A stretch of DNA of 64,000 nt from Actinomycetospora corticicola (GCF_013409505.1 NZ_JACCBN010000001.1:5580001-5644000), one strand, 5' to 3'; shown: positions 1 to 11,073, counted from the first letter of the stretch. Notes: a model not told the origin generated them from the letters alone. Program-made: numbers and translations.

Positions 1-1017
<1,017 letters not shown>

Positions 1018-2178
1018 TCACGCTCGGACGAGGGACTCCGTGCGCTCCACGAAGGCGGTCACCGGCGGCAGGGCGAGCATGGCCCGCTGGGCGGCCCGGG
1101 CGCGGTCGCGCACCGACCCGTCGTCGAGGACCGCCGTCAGGTCGGCGGCGAGCGAGGAGCCGTCCGTCCGCCGCCCGAGGCCGAGGGCGGCGATCCGGCC
1201 CGCGCTCGCGAACTGGTCCCCGAACTGCGGGAACGCCACCATCGGCACCCCGTGCCGGACCGCCTCGCGCACCGTGTTGTAGCCGCCGTGGGTGACCATC
1301 GCGTCGGCGACCTGCAGCAGCAGCGGCTGCGGGACCCACCGCTCCAGGTGGACGTGCGGGGCGGGCTCGACCTCGCAGGCCAGGCCGCCGGTGGCCACCA
1401 CCACCTCCGCGTCCACCTCGTTCGCCGCCGCCACGAGCGCCCGCAGCCCGGCCGCCGGATCGACGGGCGGACCGCCCGGCGCCGACCGTCCGGAGCTCGC
1501 CATCATCGGCAGGGCCGTCCCGAGCGAGGCGACCACGAGGCGTCGCCCGGCCGGGAGCGCCGCGACCCACTCCGACAGCCGCCGCCCGTCGCGGTCCACC
1601 TCGTCGTCCTGTCGGTAGGCGAAGGCGTCCGGCAGCCACGACGGTGCGAAGGAGAACGCCGCGGGCATGCAGTCGAGCCGACCGTACGGCGCGAGGGCGT
1701 GCGCGTCGGCCGGGGCCGGCAGCCCGAGCTCGGTGCGGCACGCCGTCAGCAGCGGACCGACGTGCAGCGGGTCGAGGACGTGGGCGGCCCCGGACGGCGC
1801 CGGCAGGTGCGGCACGCCCAGCTCCTCGGCCCGCAGCATCCCGGCGAACTCCCCGCCGTCGCGCAGCACCAGGTCGACCGGGCCGAGCTCGCGCAGCGCC
1901 CGGACCTCGTCGACGAGGTGCTCGCCGGCGAACACGCGGGCCACGACGGCCGCCGGGTCGGGGTCGTCCCCCAGGGCCTCGATGCGCGGGACGAACCGGG
2001 CCGCCGCCTCGGACATCGGGACCAGCACCGGCGCCACCGTCACCGGGGCGCCGTCGAACGCGGACGCCAGGTCCGGGGGACAGGCCACCACCACGTCGTG
2101 CCCGGCCGCGCCGACCGCACGGGCGAACGGCAGGACGGCCCGGGCGTGCGAGGGCGACGCGGTGACGGTGGTGAGCAT
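1018..2178 (-). CDS. UGT/MGT-like glycosyltransferase (GT1, GT-B fold)
   Basis: A 386-residue protein with the C-terminal nucleotide-sugar signature of UDP-glucuronosyltransferase/macrolide glycosyltransferases: WVPQ at about 281, then HGGYNTVREAVRHGVPMV at 297-314, followed by P-Q-F-x-D-Q. The N-terminus (MLTTVTASPSHARAVLPFAR) fits the usual 'H-x-x-P-x-x-A' acceptor-domain start, which supports this ATG over upstream in-frame codons. It probably transfers a sugar from an NDP-sugar to a small lipophilic or natural-product acceptor in the cytoplasm; the acceptor cannot be told. It sits in a minus-strand run between ligB and the 73-residue gene, with no secondary-metabolite genes nearby. Confidence 0.8.
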   Translation of the reverse strand: MLTTVTASPSHARAVLPFARAVGAAGHDVVVACPPDLASAFDGAPVTVAPVLVPMSEAAARFVPRIEALGDDPDPAAVVARVFAGEHLVDEVRALRELGPVDLVLRDGGEFAGMLRAEELGVPHLPAPSGAAHVLDPLHVGPLLTACRTELGLPAPADAHALAPYGRLDCMPAAFSFAPSWLPDAFAYRQDDEVDRDGRRLSEWVAALPAGRRLVVASLGTALPMMASSGRSAPGGPPVDPAAGLRALVAAANEVDAEVVVATGGLACEVEPAPHVHLERWVPQPLLLQVADAMVTHGGYNTVREAVRHGVPMVAFPQFGDQFASAGRIAALGLGRRTDGSSLAADLTAVLDDGSVRDRARAAQRAMLALPPVTAFVERTESLVRA

Positions 2179-2195
2179 GCGCACGGATCGGGGAT

Positions 2196-2211
2196 GCCCC
2201 GTCGTCGGGAC
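2196..2211. repeat. iterated motif copy (reverse orientation), intergenic
   Basis: GCCCCGTCGTCGGGAC lies in the 35-base gap between ligB and the glycosyltransferase and matches the window-wide word GACCCGTCGTCGGGAA at 14 of 16 bases. The arms CCCG/CGGG can pair, but the loop is only 4 bases. See the finding on the iterated word. Confidence 0.5.
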
Positions 2212-2213
2212 GA

Positions 2214-3713
2214 TCAGCGGCGCAGCGCCCGAAGTGTGTCGAGGGTGTCGGTCTCGGCGAGCGGCTTGTCGTCGCGGTAGCGGACCACCCGGGCGAAGCG
2301 CAGCGCGACACCACCGGGGTAGCGGGTGGACGTCTGCACCCCGTCGAGCTCGATCTCCACGACGATCTCCGGCCGCAGGTACACGGTGGACGCGTCGCGC
2401 GACGTCTCGTACTGCGGAAACGTCTCGGTCTGCCAGCGCAGGGTCTCGTCGGTCATCCCCTTGAAGGTCTTGCCGACCATCACGAACCCGTCGTCGGTAC
2501 GGGCGCCGAGGTGGATGTTCGACAGCCACCCCCGCCGCCGTCCGGACCCCCACTCGCACGCCAGGACCACGAGGTCGAAGGTGTGCGACGGCTTGATCTT
2601 CTGCCAGGCCTTCCCGCGTCGGCCTGCGGTGTAGGTCGAGTCGAGGGCCTTGACCATCGAGCCCTCCTGGCCCGCCGCCAGCGCCTCGCGGATCGCCTCG
2701 GCGGCCCGCTCCGGCGTCGGGCGGAGCACCGACGGGATCACCCGGTCCCCGACGATCTCCGCGAGTTCCCGACGACGGGTCTCCAGGGGTTCGTCGACCA
2801 GGTCCCGGCCGTCACGGTGCAGGCAGTCGAAGTACCAGGGCTGCATCGCCCCGTTGCCCAGGCCCTTCATCGACTCCTGGAACGCCCGCGGCCGCCCGTC
2901 CTCCGCGACCGCGAGCGTCTCGCCGTCCAGCACGACGGTGTCCACGGGCAGTTCGCGGGTGAGCGCGACGATCTCCGGGACGGCGTCGGTGATCTCGTGC
3001 AGCGTGCGCGACCAGACCCGCACCTCGTCGCCGCGGCGGTGGACCTGGATGCGGGCGCCGTCGAGCTTGTGCTCGACGACGATCTCGCTGCCCAGGTCGG
3101 CCAGGGTGTCCTCGAGGGAGTCGCCGGGGGAGGCGAGCATCGGACGGACCGGCCGCATCACCTCGAGCCCGACCGCCTCCAGGGCGGCCACCGGGTCCTC
3201 GCTGCCCAGCGCCGTCCACGCGGTCTCGGGCAGCTGCCCGGAGAGCATGAACGCCCGGCGCACCACGTCGGCGGGCACCTCCGCAGCGGCGGCCACGGCC
3301 TCGACCATGAGCCCCTCGAGCGCGCCCTGACGCAGTTCGCCGCCGAGCAGCCGGACGAGGAAGCGGCCCTCGTCGGCGGTGGCGGCGCCGAGCAGCGCCG
3401 ACAGCTCCGCCGACCGCCGGGCGCCCACCCCGGTCCCCGACCCGGCGAGCGCCGCCAGGCGGTCCAGCGCCGCCTCGACGTCGGGAACGGACAGCGACGG
3501 CTCGTCGGCCGGGGAGACCTCGACCCCGGACAGCGTCCGCCAGCCGATCCCGGTGCGGCCCTGCCGCATGAACCCGGCGAGCCACGCCGTCACCGGCGCC
3601 ACCTCGCCGGGCGCCGCGTCGGCCAGGACCGCCGCGAGCGCGGCGGTCTTGGCCTTGCGGGACCGGGTCGCCCCGACCTCGGCGGAGGTCGCGACGACCC
3701 GGGCGAACAACAC
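2214..3713 (-). CDS. ligB: ATP-dependent DNA ligase (LigB type)
   Basis: A 499-residue protein with the nucleotidyltransferase lysine motif EHKLDGAR (Lys216 would carry AMP), DGETLAV (motif III region, about residue 285), and late motifs GSMVKALDSTY and AWQKIKP. About 195 N-terminal residues form the helical DNA-binding domain seen in archaeal-type ligases; the OB domain is at the C-terminus. Length and domain order fit mycobacterial LigB (about 507 aa) rather than the shorter LigC or the multidomain LigD. It joins nicks in DNA using ATP, alongside the essential NAD-dependent LigA. The GTG start is 2 bases after the fumC stop, so it is likely translated with fumC. A copy of the iterated 16-mer lies inside it (2766-2781), encoding TRRRE. 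Confidence 0.9.
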   Translation of the reverse strand: MLFARVVATSAEVGATRSRKAKTAALAAVLADAAPGEVAPVTAWLAGFMRQGRTGIGWRTLSGVEVSPADEPSLSVPDVEAALDRLAALAGSGTGVGARRSAELSALLGAATADEGRFLVRLLGGELRQGALEGLMVEAVAAAAEVPADVVRRAFMLSGQLPETAWTALGSEDPVAALEAVGLEVMRPVRPMLASPGDSLEDTLADLGSEIVVEHKLDGARIQVHRRGDEVRVWSRTLHEITDAVPEIVALTRELPVDTVVLDGETLAVAEDGRPRAFQESMKGLGNGAMQPWYFDCLHRDGRDLVDEPLETRRRELAEIVGDRVIPSVLRPTPERAAEAIREALAAGQEGSMVKALDSTYTAGRRGKAWQKIKPSHTFDLVVLACEWGSGRRRGWLSNIHLGARTDDGFVMVGKTFKGMTDETLRWQTETFPQYETSRDASTVYLRPEIVVEIELDGVQTSTRYPGGVALRFARVVRYRDDKPLAETDTLDTLRALRR

Positions 3714-3715
3714 GG

Positions 3716-5134
3716 TCAGCTGTCCACCCGCGTCATGGCGAGCACGTCGAGCGCGGTGTCGAGCTGCTCCTGGGTGAGCTTGCCGTCGCGGACGTAGCCG
3801 TCGGCCTCGATGACCTCGCGGATCGTCCTGCGCTCCTTCATCGCCTTCTTCGCGATCTTCGCCGCCTCCTCGTAGCCGATGAGGCGGTTGAGCGGCGTGA
3901 CGATCGCCGAGGACGACTCGGCGTAGCGGCGGCAGGCCTCCTCGTCGGCCTCGGTGCCCTCGAGGACGCGGTCGGCGAGCAGGCGGGCGGCGTTCGCGAG
4001 CAGGCGGGCCGACTCGAGGATGTTGCGCGCCATCACCGGCATCATGACGTTGAGCTCGAGGTTGCCCTGGGTGCCGGAGAAGGCGACCGTCGCGTCGTTC
4101 CCGATGACCTGGGCGCAGACCATCATCGTGGCCTCGCAGATCACCGGGTTGACCTTGCCCGGCATGATCGAGCTGCCCGGCTGCAGGTCGGGGATGCGGA
4201 TCTCGGCGAGCCCGGTCGACGGGCCCGAGGACATCCAGCGGATGTCGTTGGCGATCTTGTACAGGCTCACCGCGACGGTGCGCAGCGCGCCGGAGACCTC
4301 GACGAGGCCGTCGCGGGCGCCCTGGGCCTCGATGTGGTCGCGGGCCTCGGTGAGCTCGGGAATCCCGGTGGACTGGCGCAGCTGCTCGACGACCTTGCCG
4401 CCGAAGCCCTCCGGGGTGTTGATCCCGGTGCCGACCGCGGTGCCGCCGATCGGCAGCTCGCCGAGGCGGGGGAGGGTCGCGCGGAGCCGCTCGCCGCCGT
4501 GGGTGCACTGCGTGGCCCAGCCGCCGGCCTCCTGGCCGAGCGTGATCGGCACGGCGTCCATGAGGTGCGTACGGCCGGACTTGACCACGTGCTTCCAGTC
4601 CTGCGCCTTGCGGTTGAGCACCGAGGCGAGGTGGTCGAGGCCCGGGATGGTGTCGCGGACGACGGCCTCGGTGGCCGCGAGGTGGATCGTCGTCGGGAAG
4701 ACGTCGTTCGAGCTCTGCGAGGCGTTGACGTGGTCGTTCGGGTGGACCTTCTCGCCGCTCGCCCGCGAGGCGAGGGTGGCGATGACCTCGTTGGCGTTCA
4801 TGTTCGAGCTGGTGCCCGAGCCGGTCTGGAACACGTCGATGGGGAACTCGCCGTCGTGCGCGCCCGAGGCGACCTCGTCGGCGGCGGCCGCGACGGCGTC
4901 CGCGATCCCGGCGTCGAGCACCCCCAGGTCCTTGTTCACCCGGGCGCACGCGCCCTTGACCAGGCCGAGGGCGCGGATCTGGGCCGGCTCGATCGGGCGG
5001 CCGGAGATCGGGAAGTTCTCCACCGCGCGCTGCGTCTGCGCCGCGTAGAGCGCCTGGGCCGGTACCTGGACCTCGCCCATGGTGTCGTGCTCGGTCCGGT
5101 ACTCCTGCGCGCCGTTGCTGCTCATGGTCGTCAT
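3716..5134 (-). CDS. fumC: class II fumarate hydratase
   Basis: A 472-residue protein of the fumarase/aspartase superfamily. It carries the signature [11 protein letters not shown] at residues 320-330 and [12 protein letters not shown] (about 105-116), with [12 protein letters not shown] around 138-149. It converts fumarate to L-malate in the TCA cycle as a soluble homotetramer and needs no iron-sulfur cluster. An ATG at 5125 (MSSNG) is an alternative start 3 codons downstream. It lies 8 bases after the glpX stop and 2 bases before ligB, so the three form one transcription unit. The glpX-fumC order matches M. tuberculosis Rv1099c-Rv1098c. Confidence 0.97.
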   Translation of the reverse strand: MTTMSSNGAQEYRTEHDTMGEVQVPAQALYAAQTQRAVENFPISGRPIEPAQIRALGLVKGACARVNKDLGVLDAGIADAVAAAADEVASGAHDGEFPIDVFQTGSGTSSNMNANEVIATLASRASGEKVHPNDHVNASQSSNDVFPTTIHLAATEAVVRDTIPGLDHLASVLNRKAQDWKHVVKSGRTHLMDAVPITLGQEAGGWATQCTHGGERLRATLPRLGELPIGGTAVGTGINTPEGFGGKVVEQLRQSTGIPELTEARDHIEAQGARDGLVEVSGALRTVAVSLYKIANDIRWMSSGPSTGLAEIRIPDLQPGSSIMPGKVNPVICEATMMVCAQVIGNDATVAFSGTQGNLELNVMMPVMARNILESARLLANAARLLADRVLEGTEADEEACRRYAESSSAIVTPLNRLIGYEEAAKIAKKAMKERRTIREVIEADGYVRDGKLTQEQLDTALDVLAMTRVDS

Positions 5135-5142
5135 TGTGCCGC

Positions 5143-6186
5143 TCACTGCCAGGGGGACTCCTGCACGCCCTCGTCGTCGTCCCCGAGCTCGAAGCTGGAG
5201 TACTCCCGCAGCTTCGAGAGGCGGTGGTAGCCGTCGATGAGGCGCACGGTGCCGGACTTCGAGCGCATCACCAGCGACTGCGTCGTGGCCCCGCCGGCGC
5301 GGTAGTGCACGCCGCGCAGCAGGTCGCCGTCGGTGACCCCGGTGGCGCAGAAGAAGATGTTCTCCCCACGGACCAGGTCCCCGGTGTGCAGGACGCGCTC
5401 GAGGTCGTGCCCCGCGGCGACCGCCTTCTCGCGCTCCTCGTCGTCCTTCGGCCACAGCCGGCCCTGGAAGGAACCGCCCAGGCAGGTGATCGCGGAGGCG
5501 GCGATGATCCCCTCGGGCGTCCCGCCGATGCCCAGCAGGATGTCGACGCCGCTCTCGTTGCGGGCCGCGGCGATGGCCCCGGCGACGTCGCCGTCGGAGA
5601 TGAAGCGGATGCGGGCCCCGGCGTCGCGGATCTCCTGGACGAGCTGGTCGTGGCGGGGGCGGTCGAGGACGCAGACCGTGACGTCGCGGACACCGCCGCC
5701 CTTGCGCTTCGCGATCGCGCGCAGGTTGTCCTTGACCGACCGCGTGATGTCCACGACGTCGGCGTACTCGGGCCCCACCGCGAGCTTCTCCATGTAGAAG
5801 ACGGCCGACGGGTCGAACATCGCGCCGCGCTCGGCGACGGCGAGCACGGCGAGCGCGTTCGGCATGCCCTTGGCCATCAGGGTGGTGCCGTCGACCGGGT
5901 CCACGGCGACGTCGCACTCCGGGCCCTCCCCGTTGCCGACCTCCTCGCCGTTGAACAGCATCGGCGCCTCGTCCTTCTCGCCCTCCCCGATGACGACGAC
6001 GCCGCGCATGGTCACCGAGCCGATGAGCTTGCGCATCGCGTCGACGGCCGCGCCGTCGCCGCCGTTCTTGTCCCCGCGCCCGACGAAGCGGCCGGCGGCC
6101 ATCGCGGCCGCCTCCGTGACCCGGACGAGTTCGAGGGCCAGGTTCCGGTCCGGGGCCTCGGGACGACGGCGGGCGGGAGAGGTCAC
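5143..6186 (-). CDS. glpX: class II fructose-1,6-bisphosphatase
   Basis: A 347-residue GlpX-family phosphatase (lithium-sensitive inositol-phosphatase fold). Metal and substrate motifs include [11 protein letters not shown] (67-77) and DPVDGTT (96-102). It hydrolyses fructose 1,6-bisphosphate to fructose 6-phosphate and is the main gluconeogenic FBPase in actinobacteria. The GTG start is supported by AAGGAG 8 bases upstream. It is the first gene of the minus-strand run glpX-fumC-ligB and diverges from the DUF4245 gene across an 89-base gap that must hold both promoters. Confidence 0.96.
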   Translation of the reverse strand: MTSPARRRPEAPDRNLALELVRVTEAAAMAAGRFVGRGDKNGGDGAAVDAMRKLIGSVTMRGVVVIGEGEKDEAPMLFNGEEVGNGEGPECDVAVDPVDGTTLMAKGMPNALAVLAVAERGAMFDPSAVFYMEKLAVGPEYADVVDITRSVKDNLRAIAKRKGGGVRDVTVCVLDRPRHDQLVQEIRDAGARIRFISDGDVAGAIAAARNESGVDILLGIGGTPEGIIAASAITCLGGSFQGRLWPKDDEEREKAVAAGHDLERVLHTGDLVRGENIFFCATGVTDGDLLRGVHYRAGGATTQSLVMRSKSGTVRLIDGYHRLSKLREYSSFELGDDDEGVQESPWQ

Positions 6187-6275
6187 CGGGTGCGCTCCTT
6201 CTTACAGCTGGCGAGGGGTCGCCATCCTCCCAGATCAGGGCCTCGTCCGGCGCCGCGTCGAGCGCCACTGGAACG

Positions 6276-6833
6276 ATGGAGCCCATGAGTTCGCCCAAGG
6301 CCGACCGCACCGGCGGCATCGGCCCGTTCGCGTTGGGCACGATCGTGCTCGCGGTCATCGTCCTGGCCCTCACCGGACTCACGCGGGCCTGCTCGGTCTC
6401 CTCGCCGGGCACGGTCGACCGCGGATCGGTGCAGCGCATCGACGTGGCCGACGCGACGCGGTCGGCGGCGGCCACCCTCCCGTTCCCGGTGCGCGGCCCC
6501 GCGATGCCGGCCGACTGGATCCCGCAGTCGACCGACATCCGGGACGTCGCGGGCGGCCGGGCGTTCCGGCTCGGCTGGCTCACCCCGGACAACACCTTCG
6601 TCCGCCTCGTGCAGTCGAACGGCACCGCCGAGGGCCTCGTCGCCTCGGAGCAGGGCGAGCCACAGGCCGGGGCGCCGGTGAGCGTCGACGGGCTGACCTG
6701 GGCGACCTACCGGGGGCTGCGCAGCGAGGCGATCTGGGTGAGCGACGTCGGCGGCGTGCGCTGGCTCGTCACCGGCGACGCGACCCCGGCCCGGTTCGTG
6801 CAGCTGATCACCGTGGCCCGCGGGTCGCCCTAG
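6276..6833 (+). CDS. DUF4245 membrane-anchored protein
   Basis: A 185-residue protein with a short basic N-terminus, one transmembrane helix (about residues 19-37, [18 protein letters not shown]), and an extracytoplasmic domain with the DUF4245 pattern (PMPADW-x-P at about 75, RLGWLTPDN at about 96, DGLTWATYR). Function is unknown; in mycobacteria the family member (Rv1100) also sits divergently beside glpX-fumC. A second ATG at 6285 (MSSPKADR) is equally possible, with GGAG only 3 bases upstream. The protein is probably exposed on the outer face of the membrane. Confidence 0.8.
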   Translation: MEPMSSPKADRTGGIGPFALGTIVLAVIVLALTGLTRACSVSSPGTVDRGSVQRIDVADATRSAAATLPFPVRGPAMPADWIPQSTDIRDVAGGRAFRLGWLTPDNTFVRLVQSNGTAEGLVASEQGEPQAGAPVSVDGLTWATYRGLRSEAIWVSDVGGVRWLVTGDATPARFVQLITVARGSP

Positions 6834-6841
6834 GCAGCACG

Positions 6842-6891
6842 TCAGCGGTGGCACACGGCTGACGTCCGGTATCAGCGGTGGCACACGGCTG
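6842..6891. repeat. tandem pair of a 20-bp interrupted palindrome
   Basis: Two identical copies of TCAGCGGTGGCACACGGCTG at 6842-6861 and 6872-6891 (period 30). Each is self-complementary: TCAGC pairs with GCTGA and GTG with CAC across GCA. They fill the gap between the convergent DUF4245 gene and the next gene. A third, diverged copy is at 8151-8170. Confidence 0.75.
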
Positions 6892-6902
6892 GCCCTCGAG
6901 GG

Positions 6903-7862
6903 TCAGCGCGGGGGTGGGCCCCAGCCGGAGTCGTCGCGGGTCACGTACTCGCGCTCCTCCTGCTGCGCCCAGTCCGCCGTCGGGTCGGCGGCGGGGGCGG
7001 AGCGCGGCAGCCCTTCCTGCGGTCGTTCCCGACGCCGGGGCGGGTCGGCCTCCGTGGGCGGGTTCGCCCCGCCGGTGGCCGCGGCCGGCGGCCCCGGCTG
7101 CTCGACCCGTCGTCGGGAAGGGTCGGCGGCCCGGTCGGCGGCCCGGTCGGCCCAGGCGGCGGCCGCGACCCCCTCGCGGGCGAGCGAGTGGACGCTCTCG
7201 CGCATGGCGCGGGTCGAGGCGGCCCGCAGCTCCGCGGAGAAGACGGGCAGCGGGGCGAAGCGGCCGAAGGTGTCGCGCAGGAAGTGGGCGAGCAGCGTGG
7301 CCGTCGAGCGGGACCGCCACATCGTCCAGCCGACGTAGAGGTCCTGGCCGTAGGGCTGGACCAGCAGCATCGCGCGCTCCGCCCGCTGCCGGAACAGCAG
7401 CACCGGGACGCCCGCGACCGTGCTCGGCGCGACCTCGGCCGGGGTGCGGCGGGCGCGGGCGGCGCGGGTGACCCAGTCGTAGGCGCCGCGGGCGGCCCCG
7501 GCCCGGTTCTCCAGGAGCCGCGAGTACTCCGCGATCGGTTCCTTCGCGGGCGCGAAGAACGCCGCGACCCCGGCGAGGTAGAGCACCACGATCACGGCGA
7601 GCAGCACGTTCATCACGAGACGCCCGGTGATCGACGGCCCGGAGGTCGACGCGAGGTAGTCCAGCAGCAGGTAGATCACCAGCAGCACGGTCGGCGCGAC
7701 GAGGAACGCGAGCGCCCGCATCAGGTGCGGCGAGAGCATCCGCCAGGAGACGACGTCCTCGACGAGCACGTCGGGATCGCGGTGGAGCCGGGTCTCGTCG
7801 TGGTAGCCGTCGTGCGCCTCGGCGATCGCGCGCTCCCAGGCCTCCTCCGGCGGGCTGCTCAT
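6903..7862 (-). CDS. conserved hypothetical membrane protein, 319 aa
   Basis: A 319-residue protein with two close transmembrane helices at roughly residues 48-69 (LMRALAFLVAPTVLLVIYLL) and 80-104 (VMNVLLAVIVVLYLAGVAAF). A cytoplasmic domain of about 120 residues follows, then a Pro/Arg/Ala-rich tail (about 240-319) that ends GWGPPPR. The middle domain (VQPYGQDLYVGWTMWRSRST) resembles uncharacterised actinobacterial membrane proteins; I recognise no catalytic motif. The tail contains one exact copy of the iterated 16-mer (7104-7119) read as SRRRV. It sits 24 bases after xseB and may be co-transcribed with it. Confidence 0.7.
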   Translation of the reverse strand: MSSPPEEAWERAIAEAHDGYHDETRLHRDPDVLVEDVVSWRMLSPHLMRALAFLVAPTVLLVIYLLLDYLASTSGPSITGRLVMNVLLAVIVVLYLAGVAAFFAPAKEPIAEYSRLLENRAGAARGAYDWVTRAARARRTPAEVAPSTVAGVPVLLFRQRAERAMLLVQPYGQDLYVGWTMWRSRSTATLLAHFLRDTFGRFAPLPVFSAELRAASTRAMRESVHSLAREGVAAAAWADRAADRAADPSRRRVEQPGPPAAATGGANPPTEADPPRRRERPQEGLPRSAPAADPTADWAQQEEREYVTRDDSGWGPPPR

Positions 7863-7886
7863 GGGTCGTCAGTGTGGCGCACCCAC

Positions 7887-8093
7887 CTACTCCTGCGACT
7901 CCGCCTCCCGGAGCACCGCGTCGACCTTCGCGCGGGCGCCCGCGAGGTGCCGTTCGCACACCCGGGCCAGCTCCTCGCCCCGTTCCCAGAGCGCGAGCGA
8001 GTCCTCCAGCGACAACCCGCCGGCCTCGAGCTTCGCCACGACCTGCGCGAGCTCGTCGCGGGCCTGTTCGTAGCCGGGCTCCTCGTCAGCCAT
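7887..8093 (-). CDS. xseB: exodeoxyribonuclease VII small subunit
   Basis: A 68-residue protein with the XseB pattern: YEQARDELAQVVAKLEAGGL followed by SLEDSLALWERGEELARVCE and an acidic C-terminus. It forms the helical cap of exonuclease VII with XseA and degrades single-stranded DNA from either end. It lies 92 bases downstream of xseA on the same strand, unusually separated by a palindromic repeat (8151-8170) rather than overlapping as in many genomes. Confidence 0.95.
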   Translation of the reverse strand: MADEEPGYEQARDELAQVVAKLEAGGLSLEDSLALWERGEELARVCERHLAGARAKVDAVLREAESQE

Positions 8094-8150
8094 GGTGCGT
8101 GCTCCGTTCCGTTGCCGTTCCCGGTCGTGTGCCGTCCCTGACGTCCAGTG

Positions 8151-8170
8151 TCAGCGGTGGGCCACGGCTG
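8151..8170. repeat. diverged copy of the TCAGCGG palindromic repeat
   Basis: TCAGCGGTGGGCCACGGCTG, two mismatches from the pair at 6842-6891, with the left flank GACGTCC also shared. It lies between xseA and xseB on the same transcription unit, so any hairpin would form in the mRNA between the two subunit genes. Confidence 0.6.
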
Positions 8171-8185
8171 ACCGGCGACGGCCGG

Positions 8186-9400
8186 TCATCCGTCGGCCTC
8201 GACCCGGGCGGTCACGGCGCCGTCGGCCAGCCGGACCCGCAGCAGGTCGCCCGGCTGCGCGTCGGCGGCGGCCCGCAGGACCGGGGAGCCGACGTCGCCA
8301 CCACGCTGCACGATCGCGTAGCCGCGGGTGAGGGTGGCGGCGGGCCCGAGTGCCGTCAACGACGCGCGGCGGTGCCGGATGTCGGCCTCCCGCTCCCGCA
8401 GCGCGCGGTCCACGGTGCGGCGGGCACGATCGGTGAGGGCCGCGATCTCGCCGGCGCGGGCGTCGACGACGCGCAGCGGGTCCGCGAGGACGGGCCGCGC
8501 CCGCAGCCGGGCGATCAGGGCGTCCTCGCGGTCGACCCAGGCGTGCAGGGCGCGGCGGGCGCGGGTGCGCAGGGCGGCGAGGTGGGCGGTCTCCTCGGCG
8601 AGGTCGGGCACGATCCGTTTCGCGGCGTCGGTGGGCGTGGCGGCGCGGACGTCGGCGACGTGGTCGACCAGCGGGGTGTCCGGCTCGTGCCCGATCGCCG
8701 TGACGACGGGCGTGCGGCAGCGGGCGATGCCGCGGCAGAGGGCCTCGTCGGAGAACGGCAGCAGGTCCTCGACGCTACCGCCGCCGCGGGCGATGACGAT
8801 GACCTCGACGGCGGGGTCGCGGTCGAGCGCCTCGAGGGCGTCGAGGATCTGGGGGACCGCCTGGACGCCCTGGGTCGCGGTGTTCTCCACGCGGAAGTGC
8901 ACGGCCGGCCATCGCGTCGTCGCGACCGTGACGACGTCGTGCTCGGCCGCGCTCGCCCGGCCGGTGATGAGCCCGACGCAGGACGGCAGGCGGGGGAGCC
9001 GCCGCTTGCGGGCGACGTCGAACAGCCCCTCGGCGGCCAGGAGGGCGCGGAGCCGCTCGATGCGGGCGAGGAGCTCACCGACGCCGACCGCGCGCACCTC
9101 GTCGACCCGCAGCGAGAGCGTGCCGCGGCCGAAGAAGAACGAGAACTTGCCGTGGACCACCACGCGCTGGCCCTCGGTCAGGGCCTTCTCGCGGACGAGC
9201 GGGGTCGGCGCGGTCAGCGACAGCGAGACGTCCGCGGCGGGGTCCCGCAGCGTCAGGAAGGCCGTGCCGGTGCGCGCCGAGAGCTGCGTGAGCTGGCCCT
9301 CGACCCATACCGGCCCGAGCCGGTCGATCCACTTCGAGACCTTGAGCGCGACCGTGCGCACCGGCCACGGCGCGTCGGCGCTCGTGGCCGGTTCGGTCAC
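8186..9400 (-). CDS. xseA: exodeoxyribonuclease VII large subunit
   Basis: A 404-residue protein with an N-terminal OB-fold (about residues 15-105), the catalytic core with [15 protein letters not shown] (about 140-154) and [20 protein letters not shown] (about 194-213), then a long charged coiled-coil region (about 270-345) and a C-terminal [11 protein letters not shown] segment. With XseB it hydrolyses single-stranded DNA processively in mismatch and damage repair. GTG start at 9400; the stop of the following unit (xseB) is well separated by a palindromic repeat. Confidence 0.95.
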   Translation of the reverse strand: MTEPATSADAPWPVRTVALKVSKWIDRLGPVWVEGQLTQLSARTGTAFLTLRDPAADVSLSLTAPTPLVREKALTEGQRVVVHGKFSFFFGRGTLSLRVDEVRAVGVGELLARIERLRALLAAEGLFDVARKRRLPRLPSCVGLITGRASAAEHDVVTVATTRWPAVHFRVENTATQGVQAVPQILDALEALDRDPAVEVIVIARGGGSVEDLLPFSDEALCRGIARCRTPVVTAIGHEPDTPLVDHVADVRAATPTDAAKRIVPDLAEETAHLAALRTRARRALHAWVDREDALIARLRARPVLADPLRVVDARAGEIAALTDRARRTVDRALREREADIRHRRASLTALGPAATLTRGYAIVQRGGDVGSPVLRAAADAQPGDLLRVRLADGAVTARVEADG

Positions 9401-9407
9401 TGCCCGG

Positions 9408-9956
9408 TCACTGCTCCGCGGTGAGCGTGGCGATGCGGTTGGTCAGCATCGTCACGAACGGCGGCCGGTCGGCGTGCGAGGACTCCCAGGCCAGGAGCTC
9501 GGTGAGGTCGTCGACCGAGAGGGTCCGCAGGCGGGCACGCAGCTGCGCGATGGTCATCGACTCGTAGCCGGGCAGCGCGTCGGGCGTGACGCTCGGCGTG
9601 TCCTCCGCGATCCCGACGGCGGGTGCGCCGGCGCCGCGCGGCCGGGCGTGGCCGTTGGTGGCGGCCTGCTCCAGCGAGGGGCGGGACGGGGCCTTGACGG
9701 CGCGGCCGGTGTCCACGTCGTCGTCGAACCGGGCCCACGAGGGCGCGTCCTCGACGGGGCGCCCGCCCTCGAGCGCGGTGTCGCCCTTGATGGCGAGCTC
9801 GGTGACGACCTGCTGCGCCCGCATGGACAGCTGCAGCACGGTGCTCACGGCGGTGATCGGCAGGCCGACGATCGTCCGCGGGAGGGCCTGGACCTCCTCG
9901 ACCGCGGTGACGACCAAGCCGGCGGCGACGCGCACCGGGTACGGGAGGGAACTCAT
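9408..9956 (-). CDS. Rv1109c-like protein (annotated elsewhere as lipid droplet-associated)
   Basis: A 182-residue protein. Residues 1-45 are amphipathic/hydrophobic ([20 protein letters not shown], then [16 protein letters not shown]). The centre is disordered. The C-terminal 55 residues carry a helical module ([20 protein letters not shown]) that resembles a small SAP/LEM-like or trigger-type helix pair. I recall homologues at this exact place (Rv1109c, next to xseA and ispH) named lipid droplet-associated protein; that label is from memory. It overlaps nothing and lies 7 bases upstream of xseA on the same strand, so it probably leads the xseA-xseB unit. Confidence 0.7.
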   Translation of the reverse strand: MSSLPYPVRVAAGLVVTAVEEVQALPRTIVGLPITAVSTVLQLSMRAQQVVTELAIKGDTALEGGRPVEDAPSWARFDDDVDTGRAVKAPSRPSLEQAATNGHARPRGAGAPAVGIAEDTPSVTPDALPGYESMTIAQLRARLRTLSVDDLTELLAWESSHADRPPFVTMLTNRIATLTAEQ

Positions 9957-10073
9957 GACACCAGCCTGCCAGCACCTCCCGGTGGTGTGCGAATCGCCAC
10001 GGGGGCACTGGTCACAGGTCACGTGGCCGTTCGCGCCGTGATCCACCGCCGGTGAATCCGTACCCTCGGGGAC

Positions 10074-11057
10074 ATGTCCGTCACCTCGGGACCTCCGACC
10101 ACCACGCCGCGGGTGCTGCTGGCCAAGCCCCGCGGCTACTGCGCGGGGGTCGACCGTGCCGTCGTCGCCGTGGAGAAGGCCCTCGAGACCTACGGGCCGC
10201 CGGTGTACGTGCGGAAGGAGATCGTCCACAACCGCCACGTCGTGAACACGCTCGCCGCGCGTGGCGCCGTGTTCGTCGAGGACACCGCGCAGGTGCCCGA
10301 GGGCGCCACCGTCGTGTTCTCCGCGCACGGGGTCTCGCCGGCGGTGCACGCCGAGGCGGCGCAGCGCGAGCTGAAGACGATCGACGCCACCTGCCCGCTG
10401 GTGACGAAGGTCCACCAGGAGGCGAAGCGGTTCGCCCGCGAGGACTACGACATCCTGCTGATCGGGCACGAGGGCCACGAGGAGGTCGAGGGCACCTCCG
10501 GGGAGGCCCCCGAGCACATCCAGGTCGTCGACGGCCCCGCGGCGGTGTCCTCGGTCGAGGTGCGCGACCCGGAGAAGGTGATCTGGCTCTCGCAGACCAC
10601 CCTGTCGGTCGACGAGACGATGCAGACCGTCTCCGCGCTGCGCGAGCGGTTCCCGGCGCTGTCCGACCCGCCCTCGGACGACATCTGCTACGCCACGCAG
10701 AACCGTCAGGTCGCGGTGAAGGCGATGGCGCCCCAGTGCGAGCTGGTCATCGTCGTCGGGTCGCAGAACTCCTCGAACTCGGTGCGCCTCGTCGAGGTGG
10801 CGTTGCAGGCCGGGGCGAAGGACTCGCATCTGGTCGACCACGCCGGCGAGATCGACGAGTCGTGGTTGGACGGGGTGTCGACCGTCGGCGTCACCAGCGG
10901 GGCCTCGGTGCCGGAGATCCTCGTCGGCGAGGTGCTGCACTGGCTCGCCGACCGTGGGTTCGGTGAGGTCGAGGAGATCACGACCGCCAACGAGAAGCTC
11001 ACCTTCTCGCTCCCGCGCGAGCTCAAGCGGGACATGCGCCCCGACGCGGTGCGCTGA
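10074..11057 (+). CDS. ispH: 4-hydroxy-3-methylbut-2-enyl diphosphate reductase
   Basis: A 327-residue IspH/LytB protein. The three cluster-binding cysteines are visible at Cys23 ([10 protein letters not shown]), Cys107 ([11 protein letters not shown]) and Cys205 ([11 protein letters not shown]). It reduces HMBPP to IPP and DMAPP with a [4Fe-4S] cluster in the last step of the MEP isoprenoid pathway. The ATG start gives a normal N-terminus. It diverges from the Rv1109c-like gene across 117 bases and is followed by a tandem hairpin repeat (11074-11224) before a convergent gene. Confidence 0.97.
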   Translation: MSVTSGPPTTTPRVLLAKPRGYCAGVDRAVVAVEKALETYGPPVYVRKEIVHNRHVVNTLAARGAVFVEDTAQVPEGATVVFSAHGVSPAVHAEAAQRELKTIDATCPLVTKVHQEAKRFAREDYDILLIGHEGHEEVEGTSGEAPEHIQVVDGPAAVSSVEVRDPEKVIWLSQTTLSVDETMQTVSALRERFPALSDPPSDDICYATQNRQVAVKAMAPQCELVIVVGSQNSSNSVRLVEVALQAGAKDSHLVDHAGEIDESWLDGVSTVGVTSGASVPEILVGEVLHWLADRGFGEVEEITTANEKLTFSLPRELKRDMRPDAVR

Positions 11058-11073
11058 GGGTCCGCTCGGCGCC

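Noticed and set aside
4681-4700. Further copy of the iterated word inside fumC (ATCGTCGTCGGGAAGAC).
   Set aside because: The left arm CCCG is missing, and the codons (T-T-I-H region) are conserved in fumarases, so coding constraint explains it.
6842-6891. CRISPR array from the repeated 20-mer with period 30.
   Set aside because: Only two units with a 10-base spacer, internal palindrome, and no cas genes.
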